The notes under the pieces: generated by a model
The model's input: the letters and a program-made list of their open reading frames with translations, nothing else
Told to the model about the DNA's origin: nothing
The model's database searches: none
Shown here: positions 17,090-24,420 of the stretch, piece by piece
How positions within the stretch are numbered: the stretch's first letter is position 1
How the letters are laid out: each line of letters starts with the position of its first letter
Source: Bacillota bacterium
GTDB lineage: Bacteria > Bacillota > Clostridia > Christensenellales > Aristaeellaceae
Length of the DNA: 64,000 bases
Direction of reading: 5' to 3'
NCBI GenBank assembly: GCA_023392515.1
Contig: JAEVYX010000035.1
Span: 5,663 to 69,662 of the forward strand
Made by a program: the position numbers and the translations under genes

Positions 17090-17118
17090 ATACTACTGCA
17101 ATAGTATGTTGGTGTCAA
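17090..17118 (-). promoter_or_regulatory. Promoter with internal operator-like dyad, large surface protein gene
   Basis: TTGACA, 17 bases, TAGTAT on the minus strand. A perfect 6-bp inverted repeat (ATACTA, 6 bases, TAGTAT; 17090-17107) covers the -10 box and half of the spacer, a likely regulator site. Confidence 0.65.
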
Positions 17119-17178
17119 ATTCTTTCCGTTACCGTCAGGGGGGCATTCTGCCCCGCCCAGACTTTTAGTGTGCGCGGT

Positions 17179-18546
17179 TTAACGTGCTTGGGCCGCATCC
17201 TCCTGCCGCTCCATCAACAGTACGTTTTCCACCCCATATGTCCAGCAAAACATGTCCACAGGCTGGCATTTCGTAATGCAGTAGCCCTTTGCGCAAAGCA
17301 GTGCCGCGTCCCTTGCCTGGGTGGCTGGGTTGCAGCTCACATATACAACACGCTTTGGCGCAACCGCACCGATGGCCTCAATCACCGACGGCTCCACGCC
17401 CTTCCTTGGCGGGTCCAGCACCACCACATGGGGAGATAGGCCCTCCCGGACCAATCGGGGTAAAACCGACTCAGCCGGGCCGCAATGGAAGGACGCGTTT
17501 TGGATGCTGTTGCGCTTTGCGTTTTCCCGGGCATCCATCACCGCCGGCTCCACCGCCTCCACGCCGGTCACATGCTTGGCATGGCTGGCCAGCAGAAGGG
17601 AAATGGTACCCGCACCGCAATACAAATCCGCCACCGTCTCCGTGCCCGTCAGTTGGGCATAGTCCAGGGCAATTTGATACAGCCGCTCCGTCTGCTCCGG
17701 ATTGATTTGAAAAAAAGAAAGGGGCGACAGGGAAAAGTGCAGGCCGCAAAGCGTATCCTCCAGCCGTTCTTTTCCCCAGATCACCTGATAATTATCACCT
17801 AAAATAACATTGGTTCGCGCCTTCAATATACTGATGCACAGGGAAGCAAGGGAAGGCACCTTTTCCCGCAGACGATTTAGCAGTTCCTGGCTGTGGGGCA
17901 GTGCATCCCCGTTTAACACCAATACCGCCATTGCCTCACCTCTTTGGGAGACACGGGCCATCACATGGCGCAAAATCCCCTCATGGCTTTCCTCCCGGTA
18001 GGGCGGAATGCGGTATTCTTCCATCCAGCCCCTTACTGCTTCTAGAATACCGTTGAGCTCCACCCTGGCCACAGGGCAGGCCTTCACATTGATGATATCA
18101 TGGCTGCGGGGTGCGTAAAAACCAAGAAGGGGCTTCCCTGCCTCCCCGCCCACCGGCAGGGCTGTCTTGTTGCGGTAGTGCCAAGGCTCCGCCATACCCA
18201 AAACAGGGGGAACGTCCACGTCAAGGCCTCCGATGCGGGAAAGGCAGTCTTTCACCTGCCCGCGCTTGAACGCCAAGGTTTCCTCATAATTCATGTGCTG
18301 AGCGGAACAGCCGCCGCACCTGGCATACACAGGACAGGGCGGTTCCTGGCGGGAGGGACTTTCCTTCAAAACCTCCATCAGTTTTCCGAAGGCAAACCGC
18401 TTTTGCACCTTAACGACCCGGCAGCTGATTTTCTCTCCCGGCAGCGCTCCAGGCACGAAAAGGGCCATCCCCTCATGAAAACAGACCCCTTCGCATTCGG
18501 CCCCCAGCCGTTCACAGCGCACGGTCAGCACGTCATTTTTTTGCAT
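17179..18546 (-). CDS. rlmD: 23S rRNA (uracil-5-)-methyltransferase, RlmD/RlmCD type
   Basis: A 455-residue SAM-dependent enzyme that methylates C5 of a uridine in 23S rRNA. It has an N-terminal TRAM-like RNA-binding domain (about 1-60), an iron-sulfur cluster site (Cys71, Cys77, Cys80 in CPVYARCGGC, with Cys157 as the likely fourth ligand) and the C-terminal methyltransferase domain with VADLYCGAGTISL, VVLDPPRKG and the catalytic-cysteine motif YVSCNPATQARD. The start at 18546 follows GGGAGGG by about 5 bases. Family members act on U747, U1939 or both (RlmCD), and tRNA-acting TrmA relatives exist, so the exact site is not certain. It has its own promoter at 18581-18609. Confidence 0.9.
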   Translation of the reverse strand: MQKNDVLTVRCERLGAECEGVCFHEGMALFVPGALPGEKISCRVVKVQKRFAFGKLMEVLKESPSRQEPPCPVYARCGGCSAQHMNYEETLAFKRGQVKDCLSRIGGLDVDVPPVLGMAEPWHYRNKTALPVGGEAGKPLLGFYAPRSHDIINVKACPVARVELNGILEAVRGWMEEYRIPPYREESHEGILRHVMARVSQRGEAMAVLVLNGDALPHSQELLNRLREKVPSLASLCISILKARTNVILGDNYQVIWGKERLEDTLCGLHFSLSPLSFFQINPEQTERLYQIALDYAQLTGTETVADLYCGAGTISLLLASHAKHVTGVEAVEPAVMDARENAKRNSIQNASFHCGPAESVLPRLVREGLSPHVVVLDPPRKGVEPSVIEAIGAVAPKRVVYVSCNPATQARDAALLCAKGYCITKCQPVDMFCWTYGVENVLLMERQEDAAQAR

Positions 18547-18580
18547 GGTGTCCCTCCCAAGGCTTATCAAGCACCATTTT

Positions 18581-18609
18581 ATTGTACATGCCCTTCCCTC
18601 TTCTGTAAA
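18581..18609 (-). promoter_or_regulatory. Promoter of rlmD
   Basis: TTTACA, 17 bases, TACAAT on the minus strand, about 35 bases before the start codon. Confidence 0.7.
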
Positions 18610-18710
18610 GCAGATGTAAAAAGGGGTTGCTTACCGCTTTCACTTTTCGTAAAATGTGCTATCATATAGCCAAAGTAGCCGTTTACCTTATTGTGTCAGG
18701 AGGCATGCCC

Positions 18711-19031
18711 ATGGATACCTTGGACCTGGAGTTATCCCTGCCCGCACAGGAGGCCGCCGTACTAGCGGAGCGCCTTTTGATGGATGAGCTGGAAGGCGAG
18801 CTGATGGATTCGCAGGAGATTGCTTGTAAAAGCGGCCGGATTATCCTCATGCTGTGCATGCTGAAATCCTTGAAGAGCAAGGGAATGCTGACACTTCTGG
18901 TTACCATTGACAGCCTGACGGGAAGCACCCGGCTCCATGCCGCAGGCGCAGGGCAGGGGCTGGAGGAAGGTCATATCAAAAGCCGGGCCTTTACTGCCCT
19001 GGAAGAGACCTTTTCGGCTTATAATGTTTGA
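18711..19031 (+). CDS. DUF6054-like small protein
   Basis: A 106-residue soluble protein without signal or membrane segments. The pattern LTLLVTIDSLTGSTRLHAAG followed by a Gly/Glu turn and a C-terminal helix resembles DUF6054, a short Firmicutes family of unknown function; I am only moderately sure of that match. The start at 18711 lies 7 bases after AGGAGG. The ATG six bases earlier is too close to the site. The gene stands alone, divergent from rlmD, and is closed by a strong terminator shared with lysA on the other strand. No function can be offered. Confidence 0.6.
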   Translation: MDTLDLELSLPAQEAAVLAERLLMDELEGELMDSQEIACKSGRIILMLCMLKSLKSKGMLTLLVTIDSLTGSTRLHAAGAGQGLEEGHIKSRAFTALEETFSAYNV

Positions 19032-19071
19032 GCCTGTCAAATAAGGTTTGAAACTACCCAAGGCTGACACA

Positions 19072-19113
19072 AAAGCCCTGCCATTCCCGCGTGGCGGGAG
19101 GGCAGGGCTTTTT
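19072..19113 (+). terminator. Strong bidirectional terminator between convergent genes
   Basis: A stem of about 18 pairs (AAAGCCCTGCC paired with GGCAGGGCTTT, plus CCCGC/GCGGG) followed by TTT. It can serve both the gene at 18711 and lysA. Confidence 0.85.
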
Positions 19114-19134
19114 GTATTGCTCAACTGGTATCTG

Positions 19135-20400
19135 TTACTCCTTCAGCTTGTCCGCATCCTGGTCAATATCCAGGGTTATAAAGTAATCCTTGGGGGTTTC
19201 CGCACGGCGGATCAACTGCAGCTTCCCGTCTTCCTTAAGCAAAACCTCTGCGCTACGCAGCTTGCCATTGTAATTGTATCCCATAGAAAAACCGTGGGCA
19301 CCGGTATCGTGAAGCACGACAATATCCCCCATCTGGATTTCCGGCAAATGCCTCTCAATGGCAAACTTGTCGTTGTTCTCACACAGGGAGCCGGTCACAT
19401 CATACACATGATTGCAAGGCAGGTCCCTTTTCCCCGCCACATGAATGTGGTGGTATGCACCGTACATGGCCGGGCGCATCAGGTTGGCCGCACAGGCATC
19501 CAGGCCGATGTAGTGGCGGTATGTTTCCTTGCGGTTGGTGGCGGTCGTAACCAGCCAGCCGTGAGGGCCGGTCATATAGCGGCCCAGCTCCGTCTTGATC
19601 GCCACGTTTTGAATGCCCTTGCCGGTGAAAACCTCCTCATAGGCAGCCTTGACGCCCTGGCCGATGGCGGCAATATCCGCCTCCGGCTCCCCCGGGCGGT
19701 AGGGAATGCCAATGCCGCCGGACAGGTTTACAAACGCCAACGTAAGGCCGGTTTCCGCAACAAGCTCCGCCGAAACCTGAAACAGGATTTTCGCCAGGGC
19801 GGGGTAATAACTGTTGTCGGTGGTGTTGCTGGAGAGGAATGCGTGAATGCCGAAGGACTTTGCCCCCAGGGCTTTCAGCTCCTTCAGGCCCTTTGTAAGC
19901 TGCTCTCTGGTAAAGCCGTACTTGGCTTCGCCCGGGTTTCCCATAATGGTGTTGCCGATGGCAAAATCCCCGCCGGGGTTATACCGGCAGCAAATGCATT
20001 CCGGAATGCCGCCATGCTTTTGCAATACTTCAATATGGGTAATATCATCCAGGTTTATATAGGCGTTCAGCGCCCGGGCATAATCAAATTCCTCCGGGGG
20101 CAGTGCGTTGGCGCTGAACATAATGTCTTCCCCGGAAAACCCCACCGCCTTGGCCAGCATCAATTCCGTAAGGGAGGCGCAGTCCACGCCGCAGCCTTCG
20201 TCCTTCAGTATGCGCAAGATCGCAGGGTTGGGAAGGGCCTTCACGGCGAAATATTCTTTAAAATCGGCGCACCAGGAAAAAGCCTTCTTGAGCTTTTGAG
20301 CCGTATTACGAATGCCCTTTTCATCATACAAGTGAAAGGGGGTGGCAAACTTTTGCGCCGCTTCCATAAATATTGAATCCGGAAAGGAAAAATTTGGCAT
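19135..20400 (-). CDS. lysA: Diaminopimelate decarboxylase
   Basis: The PLP enzyme for the last step of lysine synthesis: meso-diaminopimelate to L-lysine plus CO2. It is 421 residues long, normal for the family. The PLP lysine is in EYFAVKALPNP near residue 53; glycine-rich phosphate contacts occur in NLSGGIGIPY near 225; the Glu-Arg-Tyr motif is ELGRYMTGPHG; and the active-site Cys from the partner subunit is in GSLCENNDKFA near 340. A carboxynorspermidine decarboxylase would be shorter and lack these motifs. It follows guaA by 15 bases with a GGAGGAAA site, so the two are probably co-transcribed; a guaA-lysA pairing is not a standard operon. Confidence 0.93.
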   Translation of the reverse strand: MPNFSFPDSIFMEAAQKFATPFHLYDEKGIRNTAQKLKKAFSWCADFKEYFAVKALPNPAILRILKDEGCGVDCASLTELMLAKAVGFSGEDIMFSANALPPEEFDYARALNAYINLDDITHIEVLQKHGGIPECICCRYNPGGDFAIGNTIMGNPGEAKYGFTREQLTKGLKELKALGAKSFGIHAFLSSNTTDNSYYPALAKILFQVSAELVAETGLTLAFVNLSGGIGIPYRPGEPEADIAAIGQGVKAAYEEVFTGKGIQNVAIKTELGRYMTGPHGWLVTTATNRKETYRHYIGLDACAANLMRPAMYGAYHHIHVAGKRDLPCNHVYDVTGSLCENNDKFAIERHLPEIQMGDIVVLHDTGAHGFSMGYNYNGKLRSAEVLLKEDGKLQLIRRAETPKDYFITLDIDQDADKLKE

Positions 20401-20415
20401 TGGTATTTCCTCCTC

Positions 20416-21960
20416 TTACTCCCACTCAATAGAGGCCGGGGGCTTTGTGGTAACATCCATGACCACCCGGTTTACGTGGGGTACTTCGTTGACGATCCGG
20501 GCGCTGATCCTGGCAATCACATCATATGGGATGCGAGCCCAGTCGGCGGTCATAAAATCGTCTGTCGTCACAGCCCGAAGGGCCAACGTATAATCGTAAG
20601 TACGCTCGTCGCCCATGACGCCAACGGAACGCACACCTGTCAATACGGTAAAATACTGGTGAATATCCCGGTCAAGCCCCGCGGCGGCAATCTCCTGGCG
20701 CAATATGGTGTCACTCTCCCGGACGATATGCACCTTATCCGGGGTAACCTCGCCCATGACCCGGATAGCCAGGCCCGGTCCGGGGAAGGGCTGCCGCCAC
20801 ACCATATCCGCAGGCAAGCCTACCGTTACGCCCAGGCGCCGAACCTCATCCTTGAAGAGCATGCGCAGGGGCTCCACCAGGCTTTCAAAGCCCAGTTCCT
20901 TGGGAAGACCCCCCACATTGTGGTGGCTTTTGATCACCGCACTACCCTGGACACTTCCGCTTTCAATCACATCGGGGTAAATGGTGCCCTGGGCAAAATG
21001 ATCCAGCTTGCCCAGCTTCCGGGCTTCTTCCTTAAAGACTTCAAGAAAGTCCCGGCCGATGATTTTTCGTTTCTGTTCCGGCTCGCTGACGCCTTTGAGA
21101 TCGCCGAAGAATTTATCGGCGGCCTTTGCATGGACCAGCTTCACAGGGAAGGCATTGCTGAAAACCTCCACAACCTGTTCCGCTTCACCCTTACGCATAA
21201 AGCCGTGATCCACAAACACGCAGGTAAGCCTGTCCCCAATAGCCTGATATAAAAGCGCCGCCGCCACGGAGGAATCCACCCCACCGGATAGAGCCAAAAG
21301 CACGGTGCCCTTTTCGCCTACCTGATCCCGAATACGCTTGATGGCCATTTGGGCATAGGCTTCCATGCTCCAATCCCCCACGCAGCCGCATATGTCGATC
21401 AGAAAGTTTTTAAGAAGCTGTGCGCCCTCCTTGGTATGGGTAACCTCCGGATGGAACTGCACACCGTAAATACGTTTTCGTTTATGGATCATGGCGGCAA
21501 CAGGGCAATTGTCGCTGTGGGCAATGACCTCAAACCCTTCCGGAACCGCCATTACCTGATAGGTGTGGCTCAGCCAGCAGGAGGATTCGCTTGACATTCC
21601 TTTTAAAAGGTCCTCCCGGCCCTCCATGTTCACATTCACCCGGCCATACTCCCGCTGAGCTGCGGGGGCAACCTTACCGCCCAGCATATGGGCCGTTAAT
21701 TGCATACCGTAGCAAATGCCCAACACTGGAACGCCCAGTTCAAAAATGCCCGAGTCACACTTGGGAGCGTCCTCGGCCAGTACGCTGGCAGGACCGCCGC
21801 TTAAAATAATACCCACCGGATTCAACTCTTGAATGCGCCGGAGGGAGGCAGTATATGGAACCACTTCGGAGTATACCTTGTTTTCCCGCACCCGCCGGGC
21901 AATCAGCTGGGTATACTGGCCGCCAAAATCCAGAATTACCACGCATTGGGTCGTTTGCAT
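20416..21960 (-). CDS. guaA: GMP synthase (glutamine-hydrolysing)
   Basis: Converts XMP, glutamine and ATP to GMP in purine synthesis. At 514 residues it has the full two-domain form: an N-terminal class I glutamine amidotransferase with the nucleophile in LGICYGMQL near residue 81 and the His/Glu pair in YGVQFHPEVTH near 170; then the ATP pyrophosphatase domain with LALSGGVDSSV near 225; and the dimerisation domain ending in TTKPPASIEWE, the usual GuaA terminus. I looked for a purine riboswitch in the 22000-22140 leader on the minus strand and found none. The gene is divergent from the TlpA/CcdA pair. Confidence 0.97.
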   Translation of the reverse strand: MQTTQCVVILDFGGQYTQLIARRVRENKVYSEVVPYTASLRRIQELNPVGIILSGGPASVLAEDAPKCDSGIFELGVPVLGICYGMQLTAHMLGGKVAPAAQREYGRVNVNMEGREDLLKGMSSESSCWLSHTYQVMAVPEGFEVIAHSDNCPVAAMIHKRKRIYGVQFHPEVTHTKEGAQLLKNFLIDICGCVGDWSMEAYAQMAIKRIRDQVGEKGTVLLALSGGVDSSVAAALLYQAIGDRLTCVFVDHGFMRKGEAEQVVEVFSNAFPVKLVHAKAADKFFGDLKGVSEPEQKRKIIGRDFLEVFKEEARKLGKLDHFAQGTIYPDVIESGSVQGSAVIKSHHNVGGLPKELGFESLVEPLRMLFKDEVRRLGVTVGLPADMVWRQPFPGPGLAIRVMGEVTPDKVHIVRESDTILRQEIAAAGLDRDIHQYFTVLTGVRSVGVMGDERTYDYTLALRAVTTDDFMTADWARIPYDVIARISARIVNEVPHVNRVVMDVTTKPPASIEWE

Positions 21961-22159
21961 GGGGGGAATTCCTCCTTACTCTCACAGGGGGGAGTCCAGG
22001 GGTTCGGCCCCCTTTTCCACCCATAAAAACCATCCCTGAAGGACTCATCTATTCTGCCACAAAAGTGCTTCTCCTGCAAGAGTTCTGTCGGAAAAAATCG
22101 AAAGGGATGGATATTCTTCGGTAAATATTTCCCCTCCATGTTTCACCGGGGGGTTCATA

Positions 22160-22178
22160 TGTTATACTTAAATATAAC
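22160..22178 (+). promoter_or_regulatory. Extended -10 promoter element with dyad, TlpA-CcdA operon
   Basis: TG-T-TATACT forms an extended -10 box. It lies inside a perfect inverted repeat GTTATA, 6 bases, TATAAC (22161-22178), a likely operator. No good -35 box was seen. Confidence 0.5.
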
Positions 22179-22215
22179 CTTGAATCGCCATTCAAGATGT
22201 AAAGGAGGCATTCTC

Positions 22216-22827
22216 ATGAAAAATTACAGACTACGCCTTTTTGCGCTGATCTTTTCGTTGCTGTTTTTCATAACAGCCTGCGGCGCAGCCGAACAAAAGC
22301 AAGCCTCCCCGACTGCTGCCCAGGAGAGCATCCAGCCTACCGCAACACCTGCCGCGGCGGATGATGCGGCCGAGCCCGCCTCAGAAAACGAAAAAGGCAT
22401 GCCCTACCTGCTCAACGACCTAGAGGGCAGCCCCCTTGTTTTCAGTGAGTTGAAGGGCAAAGTGATCATTTTGAACTTCTTCACCACCTGGTGCACCTAC
22501 TGCAAAATCGAAATGCCTGACCTTTTGAAATTGCAGGAAAAGTACGGAGAAGAGCTTCAGGTGATACTCATCCATGTGCCGGACGGGGAAACGGAAGAGG
22601 ACGCCCGGAAATTTTTGAAGGACAACGGTTTTGATTCCCTGCGCATGGTAGAAGATTCCACGGGGATGCTGGCCTATTATTTTCAATTGGAAGGCTATCC
22701 CCTGTCCGTCGCCATTGACCGGGAAGGGTACCTGCTCTATTATCAGCCTGGAATGCTGACCTATGAGCAGATGGAGAAAATTGTGCAAGAGGGCGGGCTT
22801 ACCGCTCCCGACGCTTCTGCGGAGTAA
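22216..22827 (+). CDS. TlpA/ResA-type thioredoxin-like lipoprotein
   Basis: A 203-residue exported protein: signal peptide ending in a lipobox (FFITACG), a spacer rich in Ala, Thr and Pro, then a thioredoxin fold with the redox motif TTWCTYCKIEMP near residue 95 and cis-Pro region EGYPLSVAIDREG. Such proteins reduce or isomerise disulfides outside the membrane, receiving electrons from CcdA, which is encoded 13 bases downstream. The start at 22216 follows AAAGGAGG by about 7 bases. In Clostridia these pairs serve thiol reduction in sporulation proteins, cytochrome-like proteins or oxidative stress; no client gene is visible nearby. Confidence 0.9.
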   Translation: MKNYRLRLFALIFSLLFFITACGAAEQKQASPTAAQESIQPTATPAAADDAAEPASENEKGMPYLLNDLEGSPLVFSELKGKVIILNFFTTWCTYCKIEMPDLLKLQEKYGEELQVILIHVPDGETEEDARKFLKDNGFDSLRMVEDSTGMLAYYFQLEGYPLSVAIDREGYLLYYQPGMLTYEQMEKIVQEGGLTAPDASAE

Positions 22828-22840
22828 GGAGGCGTATCGC

Positions 22841-23557
22841 ATGCCTTCCGGTTTTGATTTCAGCAAAGCCCCCCAATTGGTTGAGGTAAGCCTGACCGCC
22901 TGGTCTGCCCTTCTCAACGGCCTGATCGCCTTTCTCTCCCCCTGCATTCTGCCCCTTTTGCCCGTATACGGCATTTACCTCCTGGGCGAAGGCCATTTAA
23001 CGGGCCGGGAAAAAGCGCCAGTCAAACTGCTCCTAACCCGGATGCTGGGCTTTGCCCTTGGCTTCATTCCCTTTTTTATGCTCCTGGGCGCGGGCGCAGG
23101 GGCCTTGGGCGACCTCCTGCAAGCCCACCGGCAGACCCTGCTCTATTTGGGCGGCGGCCTGATGGTTCTGTTTGGGCTCATGATGCTGGACGTCCTGCCT
23201 GCCCTGCATCTGTTTTCTATCAAGGCAGATGCCAGAGCGTTGTCCGGCGGCGGGTTTTTCAAAATGATGGCGCTGGGCTTTGTGCTTGCTATCTCCTGGC
23301 TTCCCTGCACGTCGCCGCTCCTGTCCAATGTACTGCTGATGGCTGCGGGAACCGGCGCATCCGCCACAAGAGGCATGTGGCTCCTGTTCGTCTATTCCCT
23401 GGGGCTGACGCTGCCGTTCCTTTTGTTCATGGCCCTTTATGCCAAGCTCAACACCATGCTCACATTTCTGCGTACACACCAGCGAATCATCCGGCATATC
23501 GCGGGTGCGGCCATGATCGTTTACGGCATTCTTCAATTTACGGGTGTTTTGCAATAG
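22841..23557 (+). CDS. ccdA: CcdA-type thiol:disulfide interchange membrane protein
   Basis: A 238-residue membrane protein with six predicted helices. It carries electrons from cytosolic thioredoxin across the membrane to outside thioredoxin-like proteins such as the one encoded just before. Two redox cysteines lie in helix 1 (FLSPCILPLLPVYG) and helix 4 (ISWLPCTSPLLSN), the classic CcdA arrangement with flanking prolines. Start at 22841 is 8 bases after AAGGAGG. The terminator that once followed it (arms at 23565-23574 and 24399-24409) has been split by the acetyltransferase cassette; termination may now rely on the hairpin at 23594-23628 inside the cassette. Confidence 0.92.
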   Translation: MPSGFDFSKAPQLVEVSLTAWSALLNGLIAFLSPCILPLLPVYGIYLLGEGHLTGREKAPVKLLLTRMLGFALGFIPFFMLLGAGAGALGDLLQAHRQTLLYLGGGLMVLFGLMMLDVLPALHLFSIKADARALSGGGFFKMMALGFVLAISWLPCTSPLLSNVLLMAAGTGASATRGMWLLFVYSLGLTLPFLLFMALYAKLNTMLTFLRTHQRIIRHIAGAAMIVYGILQFTGVLQ

Positions 23558-23564
23558 CGCAAGC

Positions 23565-23574
23565 AAAAACCCGC
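23565..23574 (+). terminator. Left arm of a split terminator
   Basis: AAAAACCCGC here is fully complementary to GCGGGTTTTT at 24399-24408. With the 14-bp repeat joined once, the two arms form a perfect 10-bp terminator with a 12-base loop and T-run that would have separated ccdA from parB. About 812 bases now lie between them. Confidence 0.75.
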
Positions 23575-23586
23575 CTGTTCATTCAA
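23573..23586 (+). repeat. Direct repeat, left flank of the cassette
   Basis: GCCTGTTCATTCAA, identical to 24385-24398. It equals the loop and inner stem bases of the split terminator, so it looks like the duplicated target or crossover site. Confidence 0.8.
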
Positions 23587-23593
23587 TCAAATC

Positions 23594-23628
23594 AGAGTGC
23601 CGATGTTCTACGCTTCGGCACTCTTTCT
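23594..23628 (+). terminator. Intrinsic terminator inside the cassette, left end
   Basis: A 10-bp stem AGAGTGCCGA/TCGGCACTCT followed by TTCTTT. It may now end the TlpA-CcdA transcript. Confidence 0.75.
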
Positions 23629-23704
23629 TTAGGGTTTCTTTTTGGAGCCATAATGTGTTATAACTTGAGAATGAAGTAAAATTTGTATTTGCAGAGGTAA
23701 GCTT

Positions 23705-24229
23705 GTGACAAATGATTTGATTATCATAAAACCCTCCTCTGAACTCAAAGAAGCCATTTGGGAATACAGGCAGGAATATTTTGACTTTGGTGAAACTCAC
23801 ATCAATGGAAGTTGTGGCATAGCTCACGCTAATAATTTTGATGAATGGCTCGAACTTGTTCTTTCAATTGAAAAAGATAAGCTGAGAGATAATGTCCATG
23901 CAAGCACATATTTTTCTGTTAGAAGAAATGACAACAAAATCATTGGAAGCATACAGCTCCGCCATTCTTTAACTCCTGAATTGGAAAAACACGGCGGGCA
24001 TATAGGTTATGGAATTCGTCCATCGGAACGAAGAAGGGGTTATGGGAAACAGCAGCTTCTGCTTGCTTTAGGTGAAGCAAATAAATTAAAAATTCCAAAG
24101 GTTATGATTACTTGTGATAAAGCCAATGTTCCTTCAGCGAAAACTGCAATTAGCTGCGGCGGTATTTTAACGAATGAAATTATTTATGAAGGTAAGGCTC
24201 AGCAAGTCTATTGGATTGACCTCCGATAA
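23705..24229 (+). CDS. GNAT family N-acetyltransferase
   Basis: A 174-residue acetyltransferase of the RimJ/RimL-like GNAT group, which moves the acetyl group of acetyl-CoA to an amine on a small molecule or protein. Evidence: IIGSIQLRHSLTPELEKHGG (beta-strand 4) and the acetyl-CoA motif IRPSERRRGYGKQQLLLAL near residue 100, followed by VMITCDKANVPSAKTAISCGG. It begins with GTG, 7 to 8 bases after GAGG. Codons are AT-rich (many aaa, att, gaa) unlike the genes on either side, a sign of transfer. The substrate is unknown; related cassette-borne GNATs often modify antibiotics, which is possible but not shown. Confidence 0.85.
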   Translation: MTNDLIIIKPSSELKEAIWEYRQEYFDFGETHINGSCGIAHANNFDEWLELVLSIEKDKLRDNVHASTYFSVRRNDNKIIGSIQLRHSLTPELEKHGGHIGYGIRPSERRRGYGKQQLLLALGEANKLKIPKVMITCDKANVPSAKTAISCGGILTNEIIYEGKAQQVYWIDLR

Positions 24230-24329
24230 AGCAGCTTCTCATTTTATGATGCTGTTACCAATAAATATCAGTGCCTATACAGCGATTATTATGTGTGATA
24301 TATTTACGTGAAAAAAATCGTATAATATT

Positions 24330-24368
24330 AAATGGCTTCTTGATTTTATGCGAATCAAAAAGCCATTT
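24330..24368. terminator. Hairpin near the right end of the cassette
   Basis: AAATGGCTT/AAGCCATTT (9 bp) stacked on TTGATT/AATCAA (6 bp) with one mismatch. Both ends are A/T-rich, so it may terminate in either direction after the acetyltransferase gene. Confidence 0.6.
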
Positions 24369-24384
24369 GTTGACAACCTGACCG

Positions 24385-24398
24385 GCCTGTTCATTCAA
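24385..24398 (+). repeat. Direct repeat, right flank of the cassette
   Basis: GCCTGTTCATTCAA, identical to 23573-23586. It is directly followed by GCGGGTTTTTT (24399-24409), the displaced right arm of the terminator, which also lies just beyond the parB stop on the other strand. Confidence 0.8.
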
Positions 24399-24420
24399 GC
24401 GGGTTTTTTGATGCTGTATC

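Larger units (their letters stand above)
23587..24398 (+). mobile_element. Small inserted cassette with an acetyltransferase gene
   Basis: About 812 bases, clearly richer in A+T than both neighbours, bounded by the 14-bp repeat. It carries its own terminator close to the left end, one GNAT gene, and a strong hairpin near the right end. No transposase or integrase is inside and the ends are not inverted repeats, so it cannot move alone. I looked for integron attC signatures (RYYYAAC/GTTRRRY) and found none. Removing one repeat and the insert restores a perfect terminator. Confidence 0.65.

Noticed and set aside
19048..20376. A 442-codon plus-strand frame opposite lysA
   Set aside because: It starts in the DUF6054/lysA terminator region and only reflects the antisense of lysA.
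21961..22140. A purine riboswitch before guaA
   Set aside because: No TATAA...purine-aptamer core and no leader terminator in the right place.
24305..24320. A possible parS site near parB
   Set aside because: Only the ACGTGAAA half matches well, about 11 of 16 bases, and it lies in the inserted AT-rich cassette.
23573..24398. An integron gene cassette
   Set aside because: No attC R' or R'' boxes at the ends and no integrase in the window; the flanks are a plain 14-bp direct repeat.
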